From Emmonsiellopsis sp. PD_33 (Eukaryota > Ascomycota > Eurotiomycetes > Onygenales > Ajellomycetaceae): a stretch of 28,146 nt of DNA. Below the pieces are notes generated by a model. That model was not told the origin of the DNA. It saw only the letters and a program-made list of their open reading frames with translations, and did no database searches. The position numbers and the translations under genes were made by a program. Shown piece by piece: positions 7,461 through 17,393 of this stretch. Positions within the stretch are counted from its first letter, which is position 1. Each line of letters begins with the position of its first letter. The stretch spans positions 1 through 28,146 of the forward strand of contig JANTQF010000415.1 in NCBI GenBank assembly GCA_032988165.1, given 5' to 3'.

Positions 7461-9227
7461 ATGGCTGGCGCTGTGCATAGGTGCATTGCCACCTGCTGCA
7501 ACGAGGGCGCTCTTCTATCCTTCCTTTACCATACACGCACCCTAACCAGGTCTCGTCCGGCGCCTTCGTCACGGTTTCGAGCACAGCAATGTCGTCTTTC
7601 CAGCAGATCATACCACTCCAGACCCCCTAATCAACTCCCTTTGGACAATCAAGATGGATTCTCGGCTCTGGATCTAAATAGTTCGCGCAATAGTTCGCGC
7701 AAATGGGCGGATAACTTCGGGCAATCCCCCCTCGACTCGCCCTCTCACGCGCCCTCGTCTTCCCAACCTAGTTTAAATCAGATGTGCTCTGACTCCGACG
7801 CACTGGCGAGCATGTTAGATTTTCTAAAATCAATCGACGAAGACAAGGGTAACGATGTTGATTCCTCCGAAGACTCCACGATTTTAGATATGCACCAAGA
7901 GAAAAGAGACCCCCCTCAGGCTGCTGTCGACGATTTGGTTGCCATTTTGCGATCTGTCACCGAGGGCAAGAATTCCGAAGACCTACACAGTCGAACAGAT
8001 AAGCCGACTAGCACAAAAATTGACCGGCTGGACGATATGCTGCCTGAAGTGGAAGATCCGTTGGACAATTGGCGTGATAGGTTCGCAGCGCCAGCCCACG
8101 ATGGAAACTCGAACCGCTGGGGAATGGAACAAAGAATTAGGAAAACTGGGGGAAATAGACGGGAAATCCAGGAGTATAGGCGCATCAATCAAATCGATGA
8201 GACGGAAACTACTCAACTTCGCTCCGGGCCGGATATCCCATTTGTGAAGACTACTCTTCCGAGGCGGAGAAATGAAGATGAGCCCGAGAATTGGCACTCT
8301 ATTGAGCCACCAAAACGCGAGAAAAGAGGAGAACAGGCTCGTCGCGATCAGGCAAAAGTCCATGCTTTCGCCGGATCGGATGATAAGAGCGCCATTCCAG
8401 GTATGGATGCATACGGCGGCGGCAAGCTTGCCAAGGATTTCGCTACCATAGCGGTAGAAAAAATCGTTGCCGAGTTGAGTGATTGTCTTGCGAATGAGGG
8501 TGGTGACTTTGGAATTTGGAAAGTATGCGAGAAGTACATTTTTGGGATGACCAAACTCCTCGAAGAACCAGATGAGGCTGAGGCCTCTCCGGCGCCTAAA
8601 AACGATACGAAAGCCCGGGTTGCGTGCCAAGCCGATTCTCACAATGCTCTAACAACGCTCCCAAAATCAGCTGGATCTGATGCGGGAACGACAACCTTCA
8701 CCTATTCCGATAACAAGAATCCCCTAGAGCTTCCTCCCTCCCTACCAAAGCGGCCGTTTGTTTTTCATGCATTCCCACGAGCGCTCCTCTATGCCCTGCG
8801 CTTACTCCAGAACCATTTCCCTCTGTCTGAAATCACAATTCAGCTACACTCATCGATCAAAGCCCGTGGACGCTTACATATGCTCCTTGCATCTAACACC
8901 GATATTTACAACGAGCTGATCGACTACCATTGGCATGTCCACGACAACCTCTCACTGGTGGTTTCACTCCTAGAAGAGATGAAAGTCAACGGAGTCAGCT
9001 ACTCACGAGTAACTCTGTCCCTATTGGCGAAAATCTTTGAACAAACGAAAGTAGAGTTCCGGGAGCCTGGCCTCCTGGAACCCAGGTATAAAGCACTGCG
9101 AGCCATGTTTGGCGGGGTGAAATCTAAAGGCCTGCAGGGGCAAGCTATTGCTATCCGCAGAATGGAGGCTACTTGGAAGAAAGAGATGCTACCAAAGATA
9201 AATAGGTTATCTCAAGAACTACTATAA
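7461..9227 (+). CDS. Mitochondrial Mtf2-like protein (mitochondrial transcript processing/translation)
   Basis: 588 residues in a single frame. The N terminus is rich in Arg and Ser, lacks acidic residues over about 50 positions and ends near SRSYHSRPP, a typical mitochondrial presequence. The middle is polar and low in complexity. The C-terminal 150 residues carry the family block: FPRALLYALRLLQNHFP, GRLHMLLASNTDIYNELIDY, then a helical LVVSLLEEMKVNG segment. This matches my recollection of the Mtf2 C-terminal domain of fungal proteins related to yeast Nam1/Mtf2, which couples mitochondrial RNA polymerase to RNA processing and translation. No enzyme motif is visible. The first ATG in frame is 7461; the frame extends upstream without an ATG. 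An ATG-TAA start-stop lies two bases before the start (7453-7458), inside a GTAAGT that looks like a splice donor, so an alternative 5' exon is possible. Confidence 0.65.
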   Translation: MAGAVHRCIATCCNEGALLSFLYHTRTLTRSRPAPSSRFRAQQCRLSSRSYHSRPPNQLPLDNQDGFSALDLNSSRNSSRKWADNFGQSPLDSPSHAPSSSQPSLNQMCSDSDALASMLDFLKSIDEDKGNDVDSSEDSTILDMHQEKRDPPQAAVDDLVAILRSVTEGKNSEDLHSRTDKPTSTKIDRLDDMLPEVEDPLDNWRDRFAAPAHDGNSNRWGMEQRIRKTGGNRREIQEYRRINQIDETETTQLRSGPDIPFVKTTLPRRRNEDEPENWHSIEPPKREKRGEQARRDQAKVHAFAGSDDKSAIPGMDAYGGGKLAKDFATIAVEKIVAELSDCLANEGGDFGIWKVCEKYIFGMTKLLEEPDEAEASPAPKNDTKARVACQADSHNALTTLPKSAGSDAGTTTFTYSDNKNPLELPPSLPKRPFVFHAFPRALLYALRLLQNHFPLSEITIQLHSSIKARGRLHMLLASNTDIYNELIDYHWHVHDNLSLVVSLLEEMKVNGVSYSRVTLSLLAKIFEQTKVEFREPGLLEPRYKALRAMFGGVKSKGLQGQAIAIRRMEATWKKEMLPKINRLSQELL

Positions 9228-9616
9228 ACAGGAACCGCTATAGGGCAGATCGCTTTGCTGCCCACCCATGCATATATGCCGTGTCTTTACGGACGAGGAG
9301 GATTGGGAAAGGAAATGAATCTATGACGATCCATCTACCTCCAGATAATACCTTGTTTTTCATGTAACTTATTTCATGATTTAGTCTGTTGGGATTGGTC
9401 TGATGCTACTCAACTCTGTTATTTATCTGATTGTACAGATGCACGATGGTATGATCATGGATCCTTGAGGCCACGAATAATCTCCTTGATACCTCTCTTA
9501 TCTTACACGCTAATTAAACATACAATGACCCCCTCCTTATACTATACTAACACTATTCACTCTCCATCCCCAATCACATCATATAAACATTCCTCAATCC
9601 ACCGATATATCAAGGC
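9228..9616. other. Convergent 3' region between the Mtf2-like gene and coq9
   Basis: No gene seen. The two genes point towards each other. The stretch is AT-rich and would hold both 3' UTRs. Confidence 0.7.
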
Positions 9617-10683
9617 CTATATCTTCATCCCCCAACTCCTACCCACCCCAACCATACTTCCGGCAACAAACCCTAAAAACTGTTTCGCATCACCCACCGA
9701 GTCCGTAACTGACTGGCAATCGCCAATGCGGCGCTCCACAAATTCCCTCGTAGCCGTGAAGTCGACAGACTTGTCTTCGGTCATCACAACATCAGCGGAT
9801 GCATAGACGGTAGCGACAGATAGCCGTTTTGTGTACCAGGATGTGTTGACGGAGCGGTCGTTGGCGAGGTGAAGGATATCAGATGACAGGGCGTATAGTT
9901 CCGCGAGAGAGGGTGTGATGTTGAAGGGGAGGGACATTGTTGCGAGGGCCTAGGGTGGGTTCCCGATATGTTAGATCGACGCGAATTGGAAAGGGGGTGG
10001 GCGGTGCAATAATTTGGAATGGATATAACGCAGTCACGCTCAAAGTAGAATGCAAAATCGGAAGGGAGAATGAAACTCACATCCTGCCAATGCTGTATAA
10101 TCCCCTCATTCATCTTTAACCGCTCCAAAATCAAAATCTTCACTTTCTCGTCAACGCTCAATTCCCGACCTCCTGTAACACCTGACTCTCCGAAAACCTC
10201 CCCATTCTCCACCTTCCGCCGCAACAAGCCCCTCCTACTCGCGAGCCAATACGTTATCAGCTCAATCTCCCCGCCCTTGGGGAACAATTGCAACGACACA
10301 TCCAGGTATCCGGCATCCCGAGCTCCTAGCGTCAATGACTGGATGCTAAACCCGTGTTCGGGGACATACTGCAGAGCTCCGGACAGAATGGCTGATTGCT
10401 CGGGGGTATAGGTGTCCGCGGGAGGTTCCGGAGCGGGGTGGAAAGAGGAGTGGTAGGTGCGCGACAGGCCGGGGCAAGGGTTTGCAACTCGTGGACGCCT
10501 TGCGCATATCTGTGTATGGTTATAGCGGCAAAGGCGGGGCTGGCTGGGCGCAAGAAGACAATGTCGCAATTGAGAAGTAGTGATTGTCGGAAGAGGGGAA
10601 GAACTCGTTCTGGCGTTCACGGATTTTGAGAGAGACGACACAGCAGCGGCTGGACGCCGGATTAGGAGGGCTGGCTGCGCCAT
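9617..10683 (-). CDS. coq9: Ubiquinone biosynthesis protein COQ9, mitochondrial
   Basis: Lipid-binding accessory subunit of the coenzyme Q synthesis complex on the matrix side of the inner membrane. In yeast and mammals it presents intermediates to the hydroxylase Coq7. Two exons, 10683-10081 and 9949-9617, are joined in phase 0 across a 131-bp intron (GTGAGT..CCCTAG); the join reads IIQHWQDALATMSLP, matching the family. The product is 311 residues. The first 75 or so form an Arg/Ser/Pro-rich presequence. The conserved body begins at TPEQSAILSGALQYVPEHGF and includes GYLDVSLQLFPKG, the KILILERLKMN helix and the signature NTSWYTKRLSVATVYASADVVM near the C terminus, then a predicted amphipathic tail. 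The single in-frame ATG at 10683 fixes the start. Nothing looks broken. Confidence 0.93.
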
Positions 10684-11322
10684 TGAGAGAGTAGCAAGGA
10701 GCGTAAGATATCTGGTAGCGCAGAGAGGTGAGATTTAACCCCCTAATGGTAGAGATATGCTCTGTTTCCGGAATGATAGAGTTGAAATCTCGCGTTTGCT
10801 ATTGATGGAGGTAAAAGGGTCCTTGTTGGGTCCTTGTTTGGTCCAAGGATAGGCGTTTGATCGCAATATGTGATGAAGATATGTCAATTCGGCAAGCCCC
10901 GAAAAACATGCGATTAGTTGAAGAACCGTTCGACTGCTGGGTGTTGATATCCGCAAAAGATGAAATGAGCGGCCTCGGGTCGTATGGATGAAAATCCAGG
11001 TCACGTGCACGGACCCAAACCTTAAATATCCGCCTATTGACATCAGCGTTATCGCGTATATAAAACACCCGTTGAGAATCCTCTAAAGGGATCGGGACCA
11101 GATTAGAATATTTGGTGCCATTCTTTTGTGTTTAATTACATTGCGCAAGCTATTAAACCACGATATATCCCCCATGCTTTCATTGCGGACAACCAAGAGA
11201 ACATGTCGGACATCAAGTGTCAGGAAAGGCCGTTGAATAGAACAAGTATTTGCTAACATGGAACTGCAGGACAATATATACCCTCCCCAGAAAGTAGCCC
11301 GTCACTCCCGCTATAATAATCG
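10684..11322. other. Region between coq9 and the rhodopsin-like gene
   Basis: No gene supported. It should hold the coq9 promoter (read leftwards) and the 3' UTR of the rhodopsin-like gene. A GGGTCCTTGTT word is repeated with small changes at about 10817-10840. A CACGTG E-box (11002-11007) and, 50 bp further right, TATATAAAA (11057-11065) are arranged like a plus-strand promoter, although no plus-strand gene follows. Confidence 0.5.
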
Positions 11323-12724
11323 TCAAGCTGGGCTTGGATCCGCTCTGAAGGACACATCCCAAACCGTTGTACGGCGGATGCTGATTCTATCTGAGGCTCC
11401 GAAAGACGGGACGTCCGAGCCTTGCTGCTGAGTATCCAATATTTGTTCCACCACTGGCAGGGCTCCTGAAGCGGTCTCGGCAGGGAACATCACGTTGTCC
11501 GGACCAACTGGTTTGTCTTTCGCTCCAGACATAGCGGCCAGTTGATAACCACCCGCATGCGCATGTTTTGCGTGCTTGGTGCCGGGATGAAGCCCTTGCT
11601 GGCCCAAATATCCAGTATTGAACGCCTTGACGAAGGGCTTGAGACATGGGATACTTGCTGCTATGAGGCTATAATGGACTTCCGCCTCCATGCAAGTCGA
11701 AGAGTCTGCACCATAAAATATCGGGTCGTCCAGCCGGTTTTGTTTACGAAGATAGAAAATTCGTATTATTGCAACTGCGAATACGCTGTTTTGAGTCAGC
11801 CCCTAGCTAAACCGTTCGTTTGGATGCCAGGTTTCGTGGAATTCTGATACTCACGGAAGTCGAAATGAAAATGCCGATAGCACCACCAATTTGGATTCTA
11901 GACTCACTCGCAAACCCCAGACTATGTACATGGGGAGCCAAGTCAGCAAGATTTCCACTGCAATCCCCGAAATTTCGATGATTAGCCAGCGGGGATACTA
12001 AAAATCTGCGATTAACGATTGACAATCCTCAATGGAAAACATCATGGAACGCAACCTACTGTCTGCGGACATTTCGGATTCACTTGGCTCCAGGGACGAG
12101 AAAGATTGCATCGGAGACATAGCACTAAGACTGAAACGATCCCCCAAAGCACTGTGATTATGGTGCCCATATATGCCCAGCCAAGATGCTTCGTATATCT
12201 TGTGAGGCGAGCAATAAGCAAGAACGTGGCGGCTTTAGACAGCATGAGTGCAATTATATAAAAAACGTCACCAACATATGCGGCCTGTATTCGTCAGCTG
12301 AGGATTTTCCTGTTTCCCAACCCATTTTCCCGGATTCAAGGCTCTGACCTTTTCGATGTTACTGATATTGGATCCTTCCACGTCGACACCCCGTTTTCCG
12401 AGACCTTCGCGCGTCTCTAGCAGTTTGAAGCTCGAATGTACCACCGCGACTGCCTGACCGCACCATGAGCATGCCACATTGGTGACTATTCACGAGATAT
12501 CGGTTATATAACTTGAAAGCGAGGGACGCAAAGGAAGCGCTCACTGATCCGGCAGTGATAACCCAGTCATCGATACCGAAAGGACCGTTGATCGTGAATC
12601 GCATCACGAGCCTTGCAAGATAGCAAAGAATCATGTACACCATCAAGAGGATCGCCATGATAGTCACCCAAGGCCCATGGTCGTCGTCAGTAATACGATG
12701 TGGACCCCAAGTGCTTGGGGCCAT
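11323..12724 (-). CDS. Fungal rhodopsin-like seven-helix integral membrane protein
   Basis: Member of the large fungal family of plant-pathogen-type rhodopsin-domain (SAT20/PTH11-tail-like) proteins; function mostly unknown. Five exons: 12724-12545, 12453-12349, 12284-12060, 11997-11855, 11785-11323, giving 371 residues. The introns are 91, 64, 62 and 69 bp. The family anchors appear in order: DDHGPWVTIMAILLMVY (helix 1), GPFGIDDWVI, GLGKR, YVGDVFYIIALMLSKAATF (helix 3), TRYTKHLGWAYMG, helix 5 with EILLTWLPMYIVWGL, AFSFRLP (helix 6), then MEAEVHYSLIAASIPCLKPF (helix 7) and a cytosolic tail of about 110 residues. Exon 2 has a second acceptor (AATAG, 30 bases earlier), but only the CGGTCAG acceptor keeps the frame with the DDW exon. 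No retinal-binding Lys motif of true opsins was looked for or claimed. Confidence 0.88.
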
Positions 12725-13293
12725 TGCTCTGCAAAAAGCTCAGGCGCTTGCACGAGATATGTGCTAGTTGAGATGCATATGCTCCTGTCTATACTCGGAG
12801 CCGTGCGAGGTCGTTTCTCACTTGAATATGTGAGCACGGCGGTTGAAATAAAGAAAAAGGAAAAGCTGAAAAGAGCACTATCAATTACACTTGATGCCAT
12901 TGAATATGACAGGTTGGAGGTGCTACATGATCTCGAGATACACCGCTCTCAGAGCTTCATCTCAAAATGCCTAAAATTGGGGCAAGAGCTTTGAGTTTTG
13001 GATCTTAACGAATAAATGCGTACCCATAGTTGCGGTGCGCTCCTCGTCTCACCACACCTTAGATGCTAAGGTGTGAAGCTACTCTCATGCATAGAGCCCA
13101 AGACGACGCTTGATATGAACCCTTTTTTGTCATTTTATCGTTGGCTGTGTCGTCATGTCCTACAACATTCTTATAAATACAAGAATTCAGATCTAATAGG
13201 TAAAAGTTTCTATGGTCTGAAAAGCGGTGACCACCACTAGACGGGTTTCCTTGTTTCTGTTTTGCTTGTTGTGGGGTAGGATTCAAGACAGCT

Positions 13294-13509
13294 ATGGACT
13301 GTTACATTCCACCCAACCAGCTTGTACTACAAAATTTTCTCTTCGCTGGAACTTTATGGGCATTTGCCTATTTACTTGCTGGCTCGTACGTGCTAAAACA
13401 TGATGATATTGGTGCGGGGATCGCCTGGACAGTATCTGTGTTACGCTACCTTTTGGCAAAGGATTCCCTACCATTCGATTACTTCAAAGACGGGAGGAGT
13501 GTGGGTTGA
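13294..13509 (+). CDS. Small hypothetical ORF, unsupported
   Basis: Seventy-one codons from an ATG. The peptide has one hydrophobic stretch (FLFAGTLWAFAYLLAGSYVL, residues 15-34), long enough for one membrane helix, followed by a polar tail. I recognise no family, and the codon use shows no strong C-ending bias. It could be a relic exon or chance. No splice partner was identified. Confidence 0.15.
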   Translation: MDCYIPPNQLVLQNFLFAGTLWAFAYLLAGSYVLKHDDIGAGIAWTVSVLRYLLAKDSLPFDYFKDGRSVG

Positions 13510-13542
13510 TGAGGGTCCATTATAGCCACGGGCCTATCAAAG

Positions 13543-13810
13543 TGTCAAGATGAAGAGTTGAATAAGCAATAGATAATAGGGCCTAACGGCCACATTGGTC
13601 TTACTAATGCTTACCGTCTTGTTAAATATGATCAACTCCCCTCGGCCTCGGGGCTTGAACTTGATACTCGAAATATAGTATATTTGCTACTGGGACGGAC
13701 AAGGTTGGAATAAGCTCAGGGATCGTCGGGTAAGAGAAGCTTATGACTAAGCTCAACCATAACTAGTTCCTTTCTGAATCTCAAGATTCCAACGTCCCCT
13801 CTTGCATTCT
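13543..13810. repeat. Candidate degenerate LTR or transposon scrap
   Basis: The block starts TGTCAAGA and can be read to a TCTTGCA near 13800, a weak inverted end pair with the TG..CA termini typical of LTRs. Inside are a palindromic GGCCTAACGGCC (13579-13590), a TATA-like AAATATAGTATATTT (13671-13685) and several CTAG-type words; the texture differs from flanking DNA. I found no target-site duplication and no second copy in the window. Confidence 0.2.
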
Positions 13811-14170
13811 ATTCATACCTCCGGCAAAATGAACTTAGGACTTTGTTATATGTGATTTTTTTGTATAACTCCCCTTATTTGGGATTCATCTCCCATTCCA
13901 CGTCCACCTGCTTCCGGCCAGGGGCCGAATGCTAGCGGATGAAACTGATCCGTTCCAGGGTGCGTCCCAGCATTAACTACTACCTAGGTATACGGAAGAT
14001 CATGCGGGTTAGGCCTAGCTTATTAACTTACTAGCTAGATAGTTAGCCGCATATGCTATCAAAATATCAAAACGAACATCCTTCGCGAGCGAGCTAGCAG
14101 CCCTTTCTCCACATATAAATTTCATCCAACTGACAGTTATACAGACTATCACCAGCCAGCTGTTAACTAC

Positions 14171-14356
14171 CAATGGCTAGATTTAAATACAGAGTTATTC
14201 CCCATAATCATCGTTTTTGCAGTCTTGCTAATTCACTTGGCGATTTTTGTGTTGCACAGGACGGCGCAACATAGGCAAGGGTTACCCTGGCAAATATCGC
14301 AGCTAGAAAGATGGAATGCAGTGATGGATTCCTTACTGCAGATGGCTGCCAAGTGA
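14171..14356 (+). other. Protein-like frame without a start codon
   Basis: The frame from 14171 to the TGA at 14354-14356 reads as one hydrophobic helix (ELFPIIIVFAVLLIHLAIFV) followed by a basic turn (HRTAQHRQ) and an amphipathic end with ERWNAVMDSLLQMAAK. It stays open upstream to about 14038, but the only in-frame ATG lies near its end. It could be a 3' exon of an unseen small gene, a relic, or chance. Confidence 0.2.
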
Positions 14357-14851
14357 GCTCAGACAACCGGCACTGTAACCTACGGAAAAAGAATGGAATC
14401 CCCCGATAATCCGTGCGGTGTTTCTTATACTCTGCTTGACAGGTTGATCTACATGCATCAGAGTGTTGCAGCCTTACAGGCTCAGCTAGCCCCTCGTTTA
14501 TGTGAAACTTACTTCCCTTTTATTATTCCGTCTTGGTTTCTTTTCTGTGCTGCTCCCTTTTTTTTTTCATCCGTTGTTGCGTTCGATTGCTACCGTTGAG
14601 CCTGGATTTAAACAATAGAGTGCACGGGTTGAGCTTCACATCATTCCATCAGAATGCTCGCCTAAATCAAATTTATCTCTAACTACCTTTTGTCAATTGA
14701 TTGTCGCCTCCCACCAACATTGCTTCCTCAACTTCACTCCAGAGGTTTTGGATAGCCAACACGGGAGACCGGCCTTCACCAACTGTCTCACGAGCGTCAG
14801 TAACGTCGTCCCTTCAACACAACGACCAAAAGTTCACATCCAAGCCGGAAG

Positions 14852-16759
14852 ATGGAGACTAAGGACCTGGGAGATACTCATGGCAAAAGCCGCTTTGGTA
14901 TCAGTTTAACTTCTGGAGACGATGCCACCCATCAAGATCACGCAGACATGGCGCGTCTGGGAAAGGAGCAGCAATTCAAAGTCAGTAACCTTCGCAGCCT
15001 GAGATGGGTGGAGACGGCGATGAAAATCATTGGAGTTTGAGAAGCGGTTATGGATAGAAAGTGGCCAGCTAATACAAACCACAGAGAAATTTCCATTTCC
15101 TATCAACCCTCGGATTCACCTGCACCCTTATGGCAACATGGGAATCAATTCTTCTGTATGGGTCTGATCAGCCTCCCCTTATTTTATATGCCCAGGTGTT
15201 AACATGCTAATAGTACGTCGACACTCGGACTTACTAATGGAGGTCGTGCCGGAATGGTGTACATCTACATCGGGTCTTTTGTGGGATTCTTCTCATCTGT
15301 TGCTTCCATGGCGGAAATGGCATCAATGTTGGTCATCATCGTTCTTTACTTTCCTCTGTTTATAGCTTTTGATGCCAACAATTTGGGATATCTAGTGCTC
15401 CCACTTCCGGCGGCCAGTATCATTGGACAAGTGAATTTGCGGGCAAATCATACCAGAAATTCCTCAGTTACGCAACTGGTAAGTCTGAGCGGTGTTAAAT
15501 AGCCAAGGCATTCGGAGTAGACTAACGGGGCGAATTTATAGGCTGGCTTTCTGTGTTAGGATGGCAAGCTGGATTTGCCAGCGTATGTTTTCTATGCGGA
15601 ACACTTATCCAGGGGCTTCTAACCTTGAATCAACCCGATTATGTTTCAGAAAGATGGCACGGGACACTCCTAACCGTAGCCGTTGCCCTCGTTGCTACAT
15701 TTGTTAATACCTATGGCGCAAGTCGCCTACCCAGCCTTGAGGGACTGATTCTCGTTCTTCATATCTTTGGGTTTTTTGCAACCCTGGTCCCCTTGTGGGT
15801 TATGGCTGGAAGAACTCCAACAGGGGACGTTTTCTCTGAATTCACAAATGCGGGAGGTTGGCCTAGTATGGGATTAGCATGTCTTGTTGGCCAGATTACC
15901 CCTATTTTCTCCTTTATAGGTCCTGATGCAGCCACTCATATCGGTACGTGTCATTCGTTGTCTATATAGGTATATAACTGGCTAACCCCCTATACAAGCC
16001 GAGGAAATAAAAGATGCCTCCAGAATTGTTCCGTGGTGTATGGTTTCCACCGCCCTTCTGAACGGAAGCCTGGGCTTTATAATGCTTCTCACTTTCCTCT
16101 TCACCATGGGCGACCTAGAAGCTGTCCTTAACCCCGAAACAGGCTTTTCTTTTATAACTGCATTCATGAACGCCACAGGTTCCAAGGCTGCCACCACCGG
16201 CTTAGCCTGCATTCTACTAGTCCTAGAAGTCTGCAGCGCAATCAGTGTGCTAGCTACCGTCTCCCGCCAAAGCTTTGCATTTGCCCGCGACAACGCTCTC
16301 CCGTTCTCCCCATTCTTCGCGCGCATAAACAGCCGCTTCAAAATCCCTGTCAATTCCATCCTGATCTCGACAGTGATTACTATCCTCCTCTCGTTAATCA
16401 ACATTGGCTCAACAGAAGGCTTCAACGCCGTTGCCTCCCTTTCGATCGCCTCACTCTTCATGTCGTACCTCGTGTCAATCGGATCATTCATCTACCGGCG
16501 ACTACAATGGCGGCAAATGCCATCGATGCGATTTAGTCTAGGTGCCCTTGGACTACCTTTGAATATATTCTCGTTCTGCTACCTGTGCTTTGCGATTGTG
16601 TTTACGTTTTTTCCTAATGCGGCAAATCCCACTCCTGTCACGATGAATTGGTCCATTCTTGTGTTTGGGGTTGTGGTTATCTTCGCTGTTCTGCAGTATT
16701 TGATTCATGGGAGGAAGGTTTATGAGGGGCCAGTGGCATATGTGGAAAAGCTGGAATAG
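14852..16759 (+). CDS. Amino-acid/GABA-type permease (APC superfamily)
   Basis: Proton-coupled importer of the fungal amino acid/choline transporter family (GABA permease Uga4, choline transporter Hnm1 relatives), at the plasma membrane. Six exons: 14852-14980, 15085-15155, 15214-15327, 15396-15478, 15542-15943, 15999-16759; 519 residues. Joins restore family blocks: LGKEQQFK+RNFHF, MATWESILL+TSTLGLTNGG, MAEMAS+IAPTSGGQYHW, LSYATG+WLSVLGWQAGF, and the marker AATHIAEEIKDASRIVPW across intron 5. About 12 membrane helices are visible, with the loop SRQSFAFARDNALPFS before helix 9 and a short C-terminal tail. The intron-3 donor is GTTGGT, unusual but the only one that keeps the frame. The exact substrate cannot be read from sequence. 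A long pyrimidine-rich leader precedes the start. Confidence 0.9.
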
Positions 16760-17393
16760 ATGAGAGTTTTAGTGATTTCGTTCCTTTTATTTCAAGGCGG
16801 TTAATTCTTCCCCTTCTTTCTAGCAGGTAATGATTTTCTTCTTTCCCAAAAACTGGCCCTGTTGTGGTCTGATCTTTAGATGACAGTCAAGATCCCTTTT
16901 CTTTCCTACCTGTACGTTTCTCTAAAAGCTTTGAAAACATTGCTAGATTCGTCCCCTATTGTCCCACCGGTTCCTACTCACGGAATAGAGATCTTGTGGG
17001 GCTGCGGGATTGGATATAAAAGCGTCTTGGAGGGCGAAGAGTGGGTTAGGGGTGTGTAGATTTAGGCTAAGGGTTTATTTATGCCTAGTTTAGAGTTCTA
17101 CTTGGGGGTATTGTATGGTAAGGGGTGTTGAGTCTAGGGATGATAATTAGCAAGTGTTGCGGCAGTAGTTCGAGATGATTATGTGGAAAGGATATGATAA
17201 TGCATGGTAATACTCTTGTAGTGTTCGTTCAGTTACCTCGATAGTAATAATATTATGATTCCCCTAAAGGTAATGCCAAGGGTGAAAGATAGAAAGATGA
17301 AAAGCAAGACAAGCGCGTTACTCTTCCAAAATTTGAAGAGTCCTGTAAATTCGTAAATGAGAACATGAATGAATCAAATAAGAAATAACCCCT
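16760..17393. other. Convergent region between permease and formamidase genes
   Basis: No gene. The two genes end tail to tail here, 634 bp apart. A GGATATAAAAG (TATA-like, 17011-17021) on the plus strand has no ORF after it. The rest is T- and G-rich on the plus strand, as expected for a 3' UTR. Confidence 0.65.

Larger units (their letters stand above)
12725..14851. other. 2.1 kb gap between rhodopsin-like gene and amino-acid permease
   Basis: No well-supported gene. From left to right it holds the probable promoter of the rhodopsin-like gene, a 71-codon ORF (13294-13509), a possible retroelement scrap (about 13543-13810), a TATA-like CATATAAAT (14110-14118) before a protein-like frame without ATG (14171-14356), and a pyrimidine-rich leader with a T10 run (about 14505-14570) leading to the permease start. 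Confidence 0.5.

Noticed and set aside
12677..12994. Plus-strand 105-codon ORF opposite the first exon of the rhodopsin-like gene
   Set aside because: It overlaps the real minus-strand exon and has no domain. Its left half is a shadow and its right half covers the promoter.
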